This document shows, piece after piece, positions 20,154 to 28,871 of a DNA stretch of 64,000 nucleotides. The notes beneath the pieces are model-generated. The model ran no database searches, was not told the DNA's origin, and saw only the letters and a program-made list of their open reading frames with translations. The number at the start of each line of letters is the position of its first letter. Positions within the stretch are counted from its first letter, which is position 1. Made by a program: the position numbers and the translations under genes. The stretch comes from Caulobacter sp. Root655 (GTDB taxonomy: Bacteria > Pseudomonadota > Alphaproteobacteria > Caulobacterales > Caulobacteraceae): the NCBI RefSeq assembly GCF_001427665.1, contig NZ_LMHC01000021.1, forward strand, positions 1 through 64,000. The letters are read 5' to 3'.

Positions 20154-21215
20154 TCAGGCGGCGTTGGCGGATTCCGGCTTGCTCTCGGCGGCGGTGACGC
20201 GGTTGCGACCGCCACGCTTGGATGTGTAGAGCGCGGCGTCGGCCCGTTCCATGACCGAATGGCCGGTCTCGCCCGCGCGCCGTTCGGCGAAGCCCGACGA
20301 GATGGTGATCGCACCCAGGTCCTCGTTGGTCGAGCGGCGCTTGAGCATGCGCGAGGACACCTCGACGCGGATCTCTTCCAGGGTGCCGGCGACGATTCCC
20401 GCCGATTCCCGCGGGAAGATCATCGCGAACTCCTCGCCGCCGTAGCGGGCGGCGAAGCGCGGCGGGGCGGCGACGCGGCCGATGACGCTGGCGACATAGC
20501 GGATGACCTGGTCGCCGGTCTGGTGACCCCAGGTGTCGTTGAAGCCCTTGAAGTGGTCGATGTCGAGCACGGCCAGGCAGATGGTGGTGCCGGCTTCGTC
20601 GGCCTCGCTGCAGGCCCGGTCGAGCTCGTCGTCGAAGGCCTTGCGGTTGGCCAGGTTGGTCAGGCCGTCGGTGGTGGCGTCGCGGCGGACCTGTTCCAGG
20701 TGCTCGCGCAGGCGATCGACCTCGGCGGTCGATTCCGCCAGACGGGTCTCCAGCGACTTGTTTTCCTTCTGGATCCGGCGCGTGGCCTCGGTCAGGCCGT
20801 TGACGACGGCCTTGATCTTGCTGACGTCTTCCGAGCCGTCGAGTTCCTTGGTCGCGCCCGACAGGGTCTTGCCGTAGGCGGCGTTGGACTTCTGGGCGTT
20901 CTGAATGGCCTTGGAGACCGATTCCAGTTCCTTGCTCAGCAGGTCACCGGCGTCGCGGATCTGTTCGTTCAGCTTGGCCTTGGGCAGATAGATGGCGGCC
21001 AGCTCTTCGCTCAGCAGCTCGGTGAGCGGCTCGCCCAGCGAGATCAGGCGGGTCAATTCGCGCGCCAGGGCGCCGTCTGGGTCGGCGACGTAATGGGTCC
21101 ACAGCTCGAAGTTCAGCGCCGTCGGCCAGACCTGATGACGCTCCATCAGCGCCAGGGCGCGACCGGCGATCTTGTAGGCTTCCGGGCCGCGCAGCGTGGT
21201 CTCGACGTCCGACAT
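20154..21215 (-). CDS. dgcB: Soluble diguanylate cyclase with coiled coil (DgcB-like)
   Basis: A 353-residue cytosolic protein without membrane helices. Residues 1-90 are an unrecognised N-terminal domain, residues 100-200 form a coiled coil, and residues 200-335 are a GGDEF domain with DIDHFKGFNDTWGH and an intact active site RYGGEEF, so it should make cyclic di-GMP from GTP. The allosteric inhibitory RxxD motif nine residues before the GGEEF is replaced by A-x-x-R, so product inhibition at that site is not expected. Architecture and the neighbours (aldehyde dehydrogenase, RhlB-type helicase) recall C. crescentus DgcB, a motility-to-attachment regulator; the symbol is given on that basis. 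Confidence 0.82.
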   Translation of the reverse strand: MSDVETTLRGPEAYKIAGRALALMERHQVWPTALNFELWTHYVADPDGALARELTRLISLGEPLTELLSEELAAIYLPKAKLNEQIRDAGDLLSKELESVSKAIQNAQKSNAAYGKTLSGATKELDGSEDVSKIKAVVNGLTEATRRIQKENKSLETRLAESTAEVDRLREHLEQVRRDATTDGLTNLANRKAFDDELDRACSEADEAGTTICLAVLDIDHFKGFNDTWGHQTGDQVIRYVASVIGRVAAPPRFAARYGGEEFAMIFPRESAGIVAGTLEEIRVEVSSRMLKRRSTNEDLGAITISSGFAERRAGETGHSVMERADAALYTSKRGGRNRVTAAESKPESANAA

Positions 21216-21390
21216 GTCTCAATTCCCCCAGAAGCGTCGCGTCCGCCCCGGACGCGCGCTTGGTGTTGGCATCTAAGCCGAAGAGTTCAAACGAGCCGTT
21301 AAGAACGAACGGCGTTCGCTTGCGTGTTTCGCCGGGCGCAAGCATTGTTAACGCTGATAAGATGAGCCTGCGGGCCGTTTGGGAGGAATT

Positions 21391-22854
21391 TTGACCGTGA
21401 ATGCGCCCGCCAATCTCGACCTTGAAACGCATAAGGCCTCGCTCCTGCAGGTGCTGGAGCGGCAGAAGACCGCCCACCTGCGACACGGCGCCCCAACGGC
21501 CGAACGTCGCATCGAGTGGCTGGACCGTTGCATCGGCCTGCTGGTCGATCACCAGGCCGAGATCGCCGACGCCTTGAACGCCGATTTCGGCGCGCGGTCG
21601 AAGGACGCCACGGGCCTGACCGACATCGCCGGCTCGATCGGCCCGCTGAAGTACGCCAAGGAGAACCTGGCCAAGTGGATGCGCCCTGAGAAGCGCAAGA
21701 CCACGCCGGCCATCCTTGGCCTGTTCGGGGCCAAGGCCGAGGTCCAGTATCAGCCCAAGGGCGTGGTCGGGGTCATCAGCCCGTGGAACTTCCCGGTCAA
21801 CCTGACCTTCGCGCCCCTGGCGGGCGTGCTGGCGGCCGGCAACCGGGCGATGATCAAGCCCTCGGAATTCACGCCCATCACGTCCGAGCTGATGAAGGCG
21901 ATGTTCGCCAAGGTCTTCAGCGAGGAGGAGATCGCGGTCGTCACCGGCGGTCCGGACGTGGGCCAGGCCTTCACCAGCCTGCCGTTCGACCACCTGATCT
22001 TCACCGGCGCGACCTCGGTGGCCCGCCACGTGATGCGGGCGGCGGCCGAGAACCTGGTGCCCGTCACCCTGGAGCTGGGCGGCAAGAGCCCGGTGATCCT
22101 GTCGCGCGGCGCCGACATGGCCACGGCGGCGGCGCGGATCATGAACGGCAAGACCCTGAACGCCGGCCAGATCTGCCTGGCGCCCGACTATGTGCTGGCC
22201 CCGGCCAACCAGGTCGACGCCTTCGTGGCCGAGGCCAAGGCGGCCGTGGGGCGGACCTTCCCAACCCTGAAGGACAATCCCGACTACACCGCCGTGGTCG
22301 CCCAGCGGCACTACGACCGGATCAAGGGTCACGTGGACGACGCCCGGGCCAAGGGCGCGACGATCATCGAGATCAACCCGGCCGGTGAAGACCTGAGCCA
22401 GCAGGAACACCGCAAGATCCCTCCGACCCTGATCCTCAACCCGACCGACGACATGACGGTGATGCAGGACGAGATCTTCGGTCCGGTATTGCCGGTGAAA
22501 ACCTACGAGGAGGTCGAGGAGGCGGTGGACTACATCAACGCCCACGACCGGCCGCTGGGGCTCTACTGGTTCGGGACCGACACGGCCGAGCGCGACATGG
22601 TGCTGACCCGCACCACCAGCGGCGGCGTCACGGTCAATGACGTGGTCTTCCATGTCGCCCAGGAAGACCTGCCGTTCGGCGGCGTCGGGCCGGCCGGCAT
22701 GGGCTCGTACCACGGCCGCGACGGCTTCATGGAGTTCAGCCACAAGAAGGCGGTGTTCCACCAGCTGAAGAAGGACATCGCGCCGATGCTGGCCCTGCGG
22801 CCGCCCTATGGCGCGGCGATTCGCAAGTACCTGGCGGGGCAGATCAAGAAGTAG
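21391..22854 (+). CDS. Aldehyde dehydrogenase, coniferyl-aldehyde dehydrogenase type
   Basis: A 487-residue NAD(P)-dependent enzyme that oxidises an aldehyde to the acid. The catalytic pair is Glu228 (TLELGGKSPVIL) and Cys262 (NAGQICLAPDYVL); the coenzyme region is GVISPWNFPVNLTFAPL and the SSGGVTVND-like TTSGGVTVNDVVFHV closes the domain. CLAPDY instead of CTAP and the overall pattern fit the coniferyl aldehyde dehydrogenase/ALDH3-like group. The start is TTG at 21391 (MTVNAPANLDLE), 4 bp after GGAGGA; a GTG two codons later (21397) is nearly as likely. Divergent from dgcB with a 175-bp control region. Confidence 0.88.
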   Translation: MTVNAPANLDLETHKASLLQVLERQKTAHLRHGAPTAERRIEWLDRCIGLLVDHQAEIADALNADFGARSKDATGLTDIAGSIGPLKYAKENLAKWMRPEKRKTTPAILGLFGAKAEVQYQPKGVVGVISPWNFPVNLTFAPLAGVLAAGNRAMIKPSEFTPITSELMKAMFAKVFSEEEIAVVTGGPDVGQAFTSLPFDHLIFTGATSVARHVMRAAAENLVPVTLELGGKSPVILSRGADMATAAARIMNGKTLNAGQICLAPDYVLAPANQVDAFVAEAKAAVGRTFPTLKDNPDYTAVVAQRHYDRIKGHVDDARAKGATIIEINPAGEDLSQQEHRKIPPTLILNPTDDMTVMQDEIFGPVLPVKTYEEVEEAVDYINAHDRPLGLYWFGTDTAERDMVLTRTTSGGVTVNDVVFHVAQEDLPFGGVGPAGMGSYHGRDGFMEFSHKKAVFHQLKKDIAPMLALRPPYGAAIRKYLAGQIKK

Positions 22855-22863
22855 GGTGGGTAG

Positions 22864-22880
22864 GGGGCGGTTACCGCCCC
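22864..22880 (+). terminator. Short GC hairpin after the aldehyde dehydrogenase gene
   Basis: GGGGCGG, loop TTA, CCGCCCC is a perfect 7-bp stem 9 bp past the stop codon. There is no T tract, so termination efficiency is uncertain. Confidence 0.5.
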
Positions 22881-22902
22881 TAGGGGCGACGAATTAAACC
22901 AT

Positions 22903-23038
22903 TCCTCCCCCTGTGGGGGAGGTGATCGCGTAGCGATCGGTGGGGGGAGTGATAGGACGTTCGACCCTGGATCTGGCCATCGGCCGACTACTCCCCCCTC
23001 CGTCGGCTTCGCCGACACCTCCCCCACGGGGGGAGGAC
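22903..23038. repeat. Inverted pair of REP-like elements
   Basis: TCCTCCCCCTGTGGGGGAGG with the tail GATCGGTGGGGGGAG (22903-22950) is mirrored by CTCCCCCCTCCGTCGG and ACCTCCCCCACGGGGGGAGG (22990-23038). Each half is itself a palindrome; together they make a nested hairpin. Confidence 0.75.
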
Positions 23039-23109
23039 TTGAGACACACGGCTTCGCCGCTTCACGCGGACTGCCGCTGAAGAGTTGGGGAGGGTGCGAA
23101 GCGCCCGGG

Positions 23110-23500
23110 CTCCGCCCGGAGGTTTTGCAGTTTTGAGTACCGTTTCGACGAAGACGAGCGCTTCGCGTGGAACCGTTGTTCGAGCCGGTAGGCAGTGGTT
23201 TTATCACTTAGCCGGTCTGCATTCGCCCCCGACGGGCGGGCCAGGGCGGCGAGCCCCGGTCCCGGACCGTGCGAGTAACCCCCTCGCACCTGCTGACTTG
23301 CCCGCCTACCCCCGGCGCCGGAGTTTCGTCGCGACTGAGGCGAACCTGCTCCGAACCGACCGAGGGCGCCCCGAAAGGCGCGGCGGCCAAGCCTTCCCGC
23401 TCGACCACCCCCCACCGCCCGTCAGGTCGCCGGCCGACGTCCCTCCCCGTGCGATGGGGTGAGCTCAGTATCGGGCGTCTGGAAGGGGTGAGGACCAAAA
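23110..23500. other. GC-rich non-coding interval with several strong hairpins, possible structured RNA
   Basis: This is the central part of a 980-bp gene-free interval (22855-23834). No open frame here resembles a protein. Several compact stems lie in sequence: AGTG/CACT inside CCGG ends (23185-23215), GTGCGAG/CTCGCAC (23269-23289), and GGCGCC/GGCGC around CCGAAA (23365-23381). The density of stems within 200 bases, flanked by REP pairs on both sides, suggests a stable RNA or a decayed element. I could not match it to RNase P RNA, SRP RNA, tmRNA or a known riboswitch. The strand is unresolved. Confidence 0.45.
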
Positions 23501-23569
23501 AGATCGAGAAACTTCAAGCCATTGATTTTGCTGGGCACGGAAGGCGCCCATGCTCTCACGGCTCTCACG

Positions 23570-23738
23570 GACCCTCTCCCATGGGGAGAGGGAGGGGCCC
23601 AAGCGAAGCTTGGGAGGGTGAGGGGGTGGTGAGTCCGACGGCGCGCCGGCAGGGCGTTGGCGTGAAAACGGTGAGGGTGTAATCCCTCACCCTCCCACCG
23701 CTGCGCGGCGGGCCCCTCCCTCTCCCGCTGGGAGAGGG
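23570..23738. repeat. Second inverted pair of REP-like elements
   Basis: ACCCTCTCCCATGGGGAGAGG with a GGGAGGGTGAGGGGGTG tail (from 23570) is mirrored by TCCCTCACCCTCCCACCG and CCTCTCCCGCTGGGAGAGGG (to 23738). It has the same head-to-head design as the pairs at 14346-14520 and 22903-23038, but belongs to a different sequence subfamily. Confidence 0.75.
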
Positions 23739-23781
23739 CGCGCTCGACCGACGGCCCATCCGCGACCATTCAGACATCAAA

Positions 23782-23814
23782 ACGCCCGCCCCTCCGATAT
23801 GGAGAGGCGGGCGT
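23782..23814 (-). terminator. Rho-independent terminator of the DEAD-box helicase gene
   Basis: On the minus strand, ACGCCCGCC and GGCGGGCGT form a 9-bp stem extended by CTCC/GGAG, followed by TTTT. It starts 21 bp after the helicase stop codon. Confidence 0.88.
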
Positions 23815-23834
23815 GAGCTTGAGTAGCTCGAAGC

Positions 23835-25838
23835 CTAGTCTTCCGTATCGCTGGCCGGGGCCAGGCGCGGCGGGGCGCGCATCAGGAAGGCGGGGGTTTC
23901 GTTGCCGAAACCGACCACGCGACGGTCGTCGTCGTCTTCGCGGCCGCGGATCGGCTGGACGCCGCGCACCGGCAGCGGCGCGCCGCGCACGGGTGCGCGT
24001 TCGGGTTGGTCGCGCGGCGCCGGCGCGCGCTCGGCTTCGACGCGGGGTTGTTCGCTACGTTCGGGGCGACGATCGCGATCGCGGCCACGACCGCGTTCAC
24101 GGCTGGGACGCTCGCCTTCGATGCGTTCAGGACGCGGCGCACGTTCGGCCTCGACCCGCGGCTGCTCGGCCTCGACGCGCGGCTGTTCGCTGCGTTCCGG
24201 GCGACGGTCGCGATCGCGGCCGCGTTCACGACCCCGTTCACGGCTGGGACGCTCGCCCTCGGCGCGCTCGGGACGCGGGGCGCGTTCGGCCTCGACCTGC
24301 GGCTGTGCGTCGGCGGCGTCTTCGACACGCGGCTGACGTCCGCGATCCCGCGACGAGCCGCCACGGTCGCGACGGCCCTTCTCGGCGATCGGCGCGACGG
24401 GCGCGGCGGTGGCGACGGGCGCTTCGGCCTCAACCGTATCGGCGACGACGGCGCCGGCCTTCTCGCCACGCGGCTTGCGCACGCGGGCCGGACGCTTGGC
24501 GGGCTCGTCGCCCGTCACGGTCGCCGCGACCGGCGGGGCGGGCACGCCGGAGATCGCGGCCTCGAAATTGGCGGCGGCGACATCCGAGGGCTCGGTCGGC
24601 GCGCGGTTGCGATCACGATCGCGACCCCGTTCGCCGCCACGCGGCGCGCGGTCACGACCGCCGCCGCGCTTGTCGCCTTCGCGGCGCACGGTCACGGCGC
24701 CCGAATAGTCGAGGTCGAGCTTCTCTTCCTGCGGGGTCGAGCCGATCAGCTTGACCACCTTGTCGAAGCCCTTGTCGTCGGCCGGGGTGACCAGCATGTA
24801 GGTGATGCCCGAACGCCCGGCCCGGCCGGTGCGGCCGATGCGGTGGACATAGTCGTCGGCGTGATGCGGGACGTCGTAGTTGAAGACGTGGCTGACGGCC
24901 GGGATGTCCAGGCCGCGCGCGGCGACGTCGGAGGCCACCAGGATCTTCAGCGAGCCGTCGCGGAAGGCCGCCAGGGTCTTCATGCGCTGGCTCTGGTCCA
25001 AGTCGCCATGGATGGCGGCGGCGTCGAAGCCGTGGCTCTTCAGCGACTTGGCGACGACGTCGACTTCGGTCTTGCGGTTGCAGAACACGATGCCGGTCTC
25101 GATCTGGGCCTTCTCGATCAGGGCGCGCAGCGCCAGGCGCTTGGCCTTGGGATCGGAGGAGGGCACCTTGACCATCAGCTGGGTGATGTTCTCGTTGGTG
25201 GTGGCCGGGCGCGAGGCCTCGATCCGCACCGGATCACGCAGGAACTGCTTGGTCAGGCGGGTGATTTCCGGCGGCATGGTCGCCGAGAAGAACAGGGTCT
25301 GCTTCTTGGGCGGCGTCATCTTGAAGATGCGCTCGATGTCCGGGATGAAGCCCATGTCCAGCATGCGGTCGGCTTCGTCGACCACCATGATCTGCACGCC
25401 GGTCATCAGCAGGCCGCCGCGTTCGAAATGGTCGAGCAGGCGGCCGGGGGTGGCGATCAGCACGTCGACGCCGCGGTCCAGCTTCTTGACCTGGTCGCCG
25501 AACGACACGCCGCCGATCAGCAGGGCCCAGGACAGCTTGGTGCCCTTGGCGTACTTCTCGAAGCTGGAGGCGACCTGGTCGGCCAGTTCGCGGGTCGGGG
25601 CGATGACCAGGGCCCGGGGCATGCGCGCCTTGGCGCGGCCCGAGGCCAGCTTGTCGATCATCGGCAGGGTGAAGGCGGCGGTCTTGCCGGTGCCGGTCTG
25701 GGCGATGCCCAGCACGTCCTGGCCGGCCAGGGCCACGGGAATGGCGGCGGCCTGGATCGGAGTGGCCGTCGTATAGCCGGTGTCTGCGACCGCCTGGAGG
25801 GTCGTGGGCGAAAGCCCGAGTTCGGAAAATTCTGTCAT
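23835..25838 (-). CDS. rhlB: DEAD-box RNA helicase with repetitive arginine-rich tail (RhlB-like)
   Basis: ATP-dependent RNA unwinding protein of 667 residues. Residues 1-375 are the helicase core: Q motif, AQTGTGKTAAF (Walker A), PTRELADQ, GGVSFG, TPGRLLDH, VVDEADRMLDMGF (DEAD), SATMP, and HRIGRTGRAGRSG in the second RecA lobe. The rest (about 390-640) is a low-complexity tail rich in Arg, Glu, Pro and Gln with repeated RSEQPRVEAE and EGERPSRERGR units, probably disordered and RNA- or protein-binding. By neighbourhood with the DgcB-like gene it corresponds to C. crescentus RhlB, a degradosome helicase; RhlE is the alternative name by sequence alone. Confidence 0.88.
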   Translation of the reverse strand: MTEFSELGLSPTTLQAVADTGYTTATPIQAAAIPVALAGQDVLGIAQTGTGKTAAFTLPMIDKLASGRAKARMPRALVIAPTRELADQVASSFEKYAKGTKLSWALLIGGVSFGDQVKKLDRGVDVLIATPGRLLDHFERGGLLMTGVQIMVVDEADRMLDMGFIPDIERIFKMTPPKKQTLFFSATMPPEITRLTKQFLRDPVRIEASRPATTNENITQLMVKVPSSDPKAKRLALRALIEKAQIETGIVFCNRKTEVDVVAKSLKSHGFDAAAIHGDLDQSQRMKTLAAFRDGSLKILVASDVAARGLDIPAVSHVFNYDVPHHADDYVHRIGRTGRAGRSGITYMLVTPADDKGFDKVVKLIGSTPQEEKLDLDYSGAVTVRREGDKRGGGRDRAPRGGERGRDRDRNRAPTEPSDVAAANFEAAISGVPAPPVAATVTGDEPAKRPARVRKPRGEKAGAVVADTVEAEAPVATAAPVAPIAEKGRRDRGGSSRDRGRQPRVEDAADAQPQVEAERAPRPERAEGERPSRERGRERGRDRDRRPERSEQPRVEAEQPRVEAERAPRPERIEGERPSRERGRGRDRDRRPERSEQPRVEAERAPAPRDQPERAPVRGAPLPVRGVQPIRGREDDDDRRVVGFGNETPAFLMRAPPRLAPASDTED
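24003..24340 (-). repeat. In-frame tandem repeats in the helicase tail
   Basis: The coding strand repeats a unit of roughly 130 bp encoding VEAERAPRPER, EGERPSRERGR and DRDRRPERSEQPR about two and a half times with small insertions, for example one versus two PRVEAE blocks. The pattern indicates expansion by slippage or unequal crossing over, and the tail length probably varies between strains. Confidence 0.75.
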
Positions 25839-25947
25839 GTCACGCTGGTCTGAAGTCCAGAGCCGCCCGTGTTTGGGCGAACGGGCGGCGCGGATTCGCC
25901 AAGCCTGCTCCAGAAGCTGGGGATAAATAGGCCCTGGCGGGCCAAAG

Positions 25948-27168
25948 TCAATCTCTGGCTATGGCGGCGCTCAGGGCGGGCGCCAGATCGCCGCTGGCGG
26001 CGACGGCGACGCCTTCGAGACCGAGCCAATCGGCCATCAGAGCCAGCTCGACGGCGAGGGCGGCCGGAGTTCGCGCATTGGCGGTCGGCTCGCGATGGGC
26101 CGATATCACCCGCAGGACGCCGGCCTTGCGATCGGCCTTCAGATCGACCCGGGCGGTGATCGCCTCGCCCTGCAGGAACGGCAGCACATAGTAGCCGTGG
26201 GTGCGCTTGTGGGCCGGGGTGTAGATTTCCAACCGTATGCGGACGTCGAACAGGCGCTCGGCCCGCTCGCGGAACCAGATCAGGTTGTCGAACGGCGAGA
26301 GCAGGGCGTTGGTCTTGACGCTACGCGGGCGGCGGGCGTCCGGGGTCAGATAGGCCGGCTCGCTCCAGCCCTCCACCACGACCGGGATCAGGTCGCCTGC
26401 CTCGACCAGTTGCGCGAGGCCGCGCCGGGCGTCGGCCAGGCCCATGCGGAAATAGTCGCGCAGGTCACGCGCGGTGGCCACGCCCATGGCCCGCGCCGCG
26501 CGGCCCAGCAGGATGCGATGCGCCTCTTCGCGCGACGGCGTCGGGGCCGACCAGATGGCCGGCGGCAGGACCTTCTCCGGCAGGCCATAGACCCGCTCGA
26601 AGGTTCCTCGCCGGGTGGCCGTGGTCAGCTCGCCGGCCCAGAACAGGCATTCGGTCGCGCGCTTGGCCTCGCTCCAGCCCCACCAGCCGCCCTGGCCGCG
26701 CTCGCCCAGGTCCAGTTCGCCGGCCGACAGCGGGCCACGCTCGTGGATCGCCGCCAGCGCCTTGTCGATGAACGGCCGATGGCTGGCCAGGAAGGCCGCG
26801 ACGCCCTTCCACACGCCGACGCCGGCCCGGGCGTCGTCCATCCGCCAGCGCAGCAGCGGCTGCAGGTCGAGCGGCATCAACGACGCCTCGTGGCCCCAGT
26901 ATTCCAGGAGCGCCGGCTTCCTGCCCCAGGCCAGGTCCTCCAGCAGCGGCCGGGGATAGGCGCCCAGGCGCGAGAACAGCGGCAGGTAATGCGAGCGCGA
27001 GACGACATTGACCGAGTCGATCTGCAGCAGGGCCAGGCGCTCGATCGTCGCGATCAGGTGGCGGCGGGACGGCTTGGCCGGGCGCTTGTCGGCGAAGCCC
27101 TGCGCGGCCAGGGCGATGCGACGGGCTTGCTTGTGGGACAGGGTCTCGACCATGGCTGGAGTGAGCAT
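25948..27168 (-). CDS. YcaQ/AlkX-type winged-helix DNA glycosylase family protein
   Basis: A 406-residue protein of the HTH_42 family. The catalytic QxD motif used by E. coli YcaQ and Streptomyces AlkZ to cut N-alkylated or cross-linked bases is present as LLQIDSV (Gln49, Asp51), followed by the family stretch VVSRSHYLPLFSRLGAYP; later conserved parts are YWGHEASLMPLDLQP and LLSPFDNLIWFRERAERLFD. The likely role is repair of interstrand cross-links or alkylated bases. The first ATG (27168) is taken; a second ATG five codons later is possible, and neither has a clear ribosome binding site. Confidence 0.87.
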   Translation of the reverse strand: MLTPAMVETLSHKQARRIALAAQGFADKRPAKPSRRHLIATIERLALLQIDSVNVVSRSHYLPLFSRLGAYPRPLLEDLAWGRKPALLEYWGHEASLMPLDLQPLLRWRMDDARAGVGVWKGVAAFLASHRPFIDKALAAIHERGPLSAGELDLGERGQGGWWGWSEAKRATECLFWAGELTTATRRGTFERVYGLPEKVLPPAIWSAPTPSREEAHRILLGRAARAMGVATARDLRDYFRMGLADARRGLAQLVEAGDLIPVVVEGWSEPAYLTPDARRPRSVKTNALLSPFDNLIWFRERAERLFDVRIRLEIYTPAHKRTHGYYVLPFLQGEAITARVDLKADRKAGVLRVISAHREPTANARTPAALAVELALMADWLGLEGVAVAASGDLAPALSAAIARD

Positions 27169-27189
27169 GGCCGTGGGTGTGGTGGCAAG

Positions 27190-27262
27190 CTAGAGCATTT
27201 TCGAGCGAAGTGGATGCCGGTTCGCGTGAAGAAAATGCGTTAAAACAAAAACCTAGAGCCCC
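27190..27262. repeat. Dispersed alphaproteobacterial repeat, copy 2
   Basis: CTAGAGCATTTTCGAGCGAA followed by a CCGGTTCGCGTGAAGAAAA segment and a closing CCTAGAGCC. It matches the minus strand of 6640-6705. It lies between the ycaQ-like start and the halogenase end, and overlaps the region where the ycaQ-like promoter should be. Confidence 0.75.
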
Positions 27263-27283
27263 GGCCTGATGCAATCAGGTCGG
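27261..27283 (-). terminator. Terminator of the halogenase-like gene
   Basis: CCGGCCTGAT and ATCAGGTCGG pair around GCA. On the minus strand the stem is followed, after GGCTCTAGG, by a T-rich run from the neighbouring repeat. Confidence 0.6.
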
Positions 27284-27291
27284 GAAACGCT

Positions 27292-28767
27292 CTAGCGTGC
27301 GGCGCACTGCTGACGGATGAAGTCAGCATGGTCGGGCAGGGCGTTGGCCGCGTCGGCGGTGATCTTGCGCAGGTCGGCCAGGAACCCCTCCAGTCGCGGG
27401 CCGGACACCAGGTCGGTCATTGGGTGGCGGCCTCGCGGCTCGATCCCCTGGCCCAGCAGCACCTGCAGCCAGCTGGTCTCGAAGAACAGGTCCTCCGGCT
27501 CACGGAACAGCCGGCCGTGGGCGCGGAAGATCTCGACCTTGCGGGCCAGTTCGCCGGGGATCGTCATGTCGCGGCAGGCCGCCCAGAACGGCTCGGGCCG
27601 CTGGTTGGCCCAGTAGTGCAGCACCAGGAAGTCGCGGATGCGTTCGAACTCCAGCCCGGCCTGGCGGTTGTACTCGTCGATGTCGGCCTGGGCGAAACCC
27701 TTGTCGGGGAAAAGGTTGAGCAGGCGGGAGAGACCCGACTGGATCAGGTGGATGCTGGTCGATTCCAGCGGCTCCATGAAACCGCTGGCCAGGCCCAGGG
27801 CCACGACGTTGCGGTTCCAGAACGCCTTGCGGCGGCCGGTGACGAACTTCAGCAGGCGCGGCTCGGCCAGCGGCTCGCCCTCGAGATTGGCCATCAGGGT
27901 GGCCGTGGCCTCGTCCTCGCTGACATAGCGGCTGCAGAACACGTGGCCGTTGCCGGTGCGGTGCTGCAACGGAATGCGCCACTGCCAGCCGGCGGGCCGG
28001 GCGATGGCCTGGGTGTAGGGCCGCAAAGGGCCGGCCGAGGCCGTCGGCACGGCCACGGCGCGGTCGCAGGGCAGCAGCTGCGACCAGTCGTCGTAGCCGG
28101 TCTTCAGCGCCTGTTCGATCAGCACGCCGCGGAAACCCGAGCAGTCGATGAACAGGTCGCCGCCCACGGCCTCGCCGCGCTCCAGGGTCACCGATTCCAC
28201 GAAACCGTCGGGCTCGCGCAGGGTCGCGCCCAGGATCTTGCCCTCGGTGCGGACCACGCCGAGCCGTTCGGCATAGGCGCGCAGGTAGCGGGCATAGAGC
28301 GCGGCGTCGAACTGGAAGGCGTAGGCCAGGCCCGGCTGGCGGTCGAAGCGGTTGGCCTTGGCCGCCGCGCCGTTCAGCGAATAGGCCCAGAAGTCGCTGG
28401 TCCCGCCGTCCTGGCGATGCTTCAGCCAGTACTGGTGGAAGTTGACCATGCCGAGGTCGCGGCCGACGCCGCCGAAGGCGTGGATGTAGGCGTGGTCCGG
28501 GCGGGTCCAGCCGACGAACTCGATGCCCAGCTTGAAGGTGCCCTGGGTCTGGCGGATGAAGTCGTCCTCATCCAGGCCCAACAGGCCGTTGAACAGCTTG
28601 ATCTGCGGGATGGTGGCCTCGCCGACCCCGACCGTGCCGATCTCGTCGGACTCGATCAGACGGATGGAGACCAGCGGCCCCAGCGCCTTGGCCAGGGCGG
28701 CGGCGGCCATCCAGCCGGCGGTTCCGCCGCCGACGATCACCACCTGCCTGATGCGATTGTCGCCCAT
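27292..28767 (-). CDS. Flavin-dependent tryptophan-halogenase family protein of the mal locus
   Basis: A 491-residue flavoprotein: FAD-binding [19 protein letters not shown] at the N-terminus, [11 protein letters not shown], the segment [13 protein letters not shown] with a lysine at the place of the catalytic lysine of PrnA/RebH, and a [10 protein letters not shown] motif that varies the family W-x-W-x-I-P (here with Gln). Proteins of this family sit beside TonB-dependent sugar receptors throughout Caulobacter and Xanthomonas, where no halogenation has been shown to my knowledge. It follows malA on the same strand 104 bp downstream, beyond a terminator, and has a GGAGGCGGC ribosome binding site. 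Confidence 0.88.
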   Translation of the reverse strand: MGDNRIRQVVIVGGGTAGWMAAAALAKALGPLVSIRLIESDEIGTVGVGEATIPQIKLFNGLLGLDEDDFIRQTQGTFKLGIEFVGWTRPDHAYIHAFGGVGRDLGMVNFHQYWLKHRQDGGTSDFWAYSLNGAAAKANRFDRQPGLAYAFQFDAALYARYLRAYAERLGVVRTEGKILGATLREPDGFVESVTLERGEAVGGDLFIDCSGFRGVLIEQALKTGYDDWSQLLPCDRAVAVPTASAGPLRPYTQAIARPAGWQWRIPLQHRTGNGHVFCSRYVSEDEATATLMANLEGEPLAEPRLLKFVTGRRKAFWNRNVVALGLASGFMEPLESTSIHLIQSGLSRLLNLFPDKGFAQADIDEYNRQAGLEFERIRDFLVLHYWANQRPEPFWAACRDMTIPGELARKVEIFRAHGRLFREPEDLFFETSWLQVLLGQGIEPRGRHPMTDLVSGPRLEGFLADLRKITADAANALPDHADFIRQQCAAR

Positions 28768-28817
28768 GCCGCCTCCAGCGCTCCCGTCGGCCTGTTTCGG
28801 ACCATCCTAGACAAAAG

Positions 28818-28850
28818 AAGCCCCTGCCGGAGCAGGCCGGGCAGGGGCTT
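28818..28850 (-). terminator. Terminator after malA
   Basis: AAGCCCCTGCC and GGCAGGGGCTT form an 11-bp stem 21 bp past the malA stop, followed on the minus strand by a T-rich CTTCTTTTGTC. It would separate malA from the halogenase gene or lower read-through. Confidence 0.75.
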
Positions 28851-28871
28851 TCAGTTGGGGGGACGGTTCGA

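Noticed and set aside
23110..23500. tmRNA or RNase P RNA in the intergenic interval
   Set aside because: No tag-encoding sequence like that of Caulobacter tmRNA, no encoded T-arm next to an acceptor end, and no GGAAAGTCC core of RNase P could be found on either strand.
24003..24340. CRISPR-like array
   Set aside because: The repeats are in frame within the helicase gene, vary in length and have no unique spacers.
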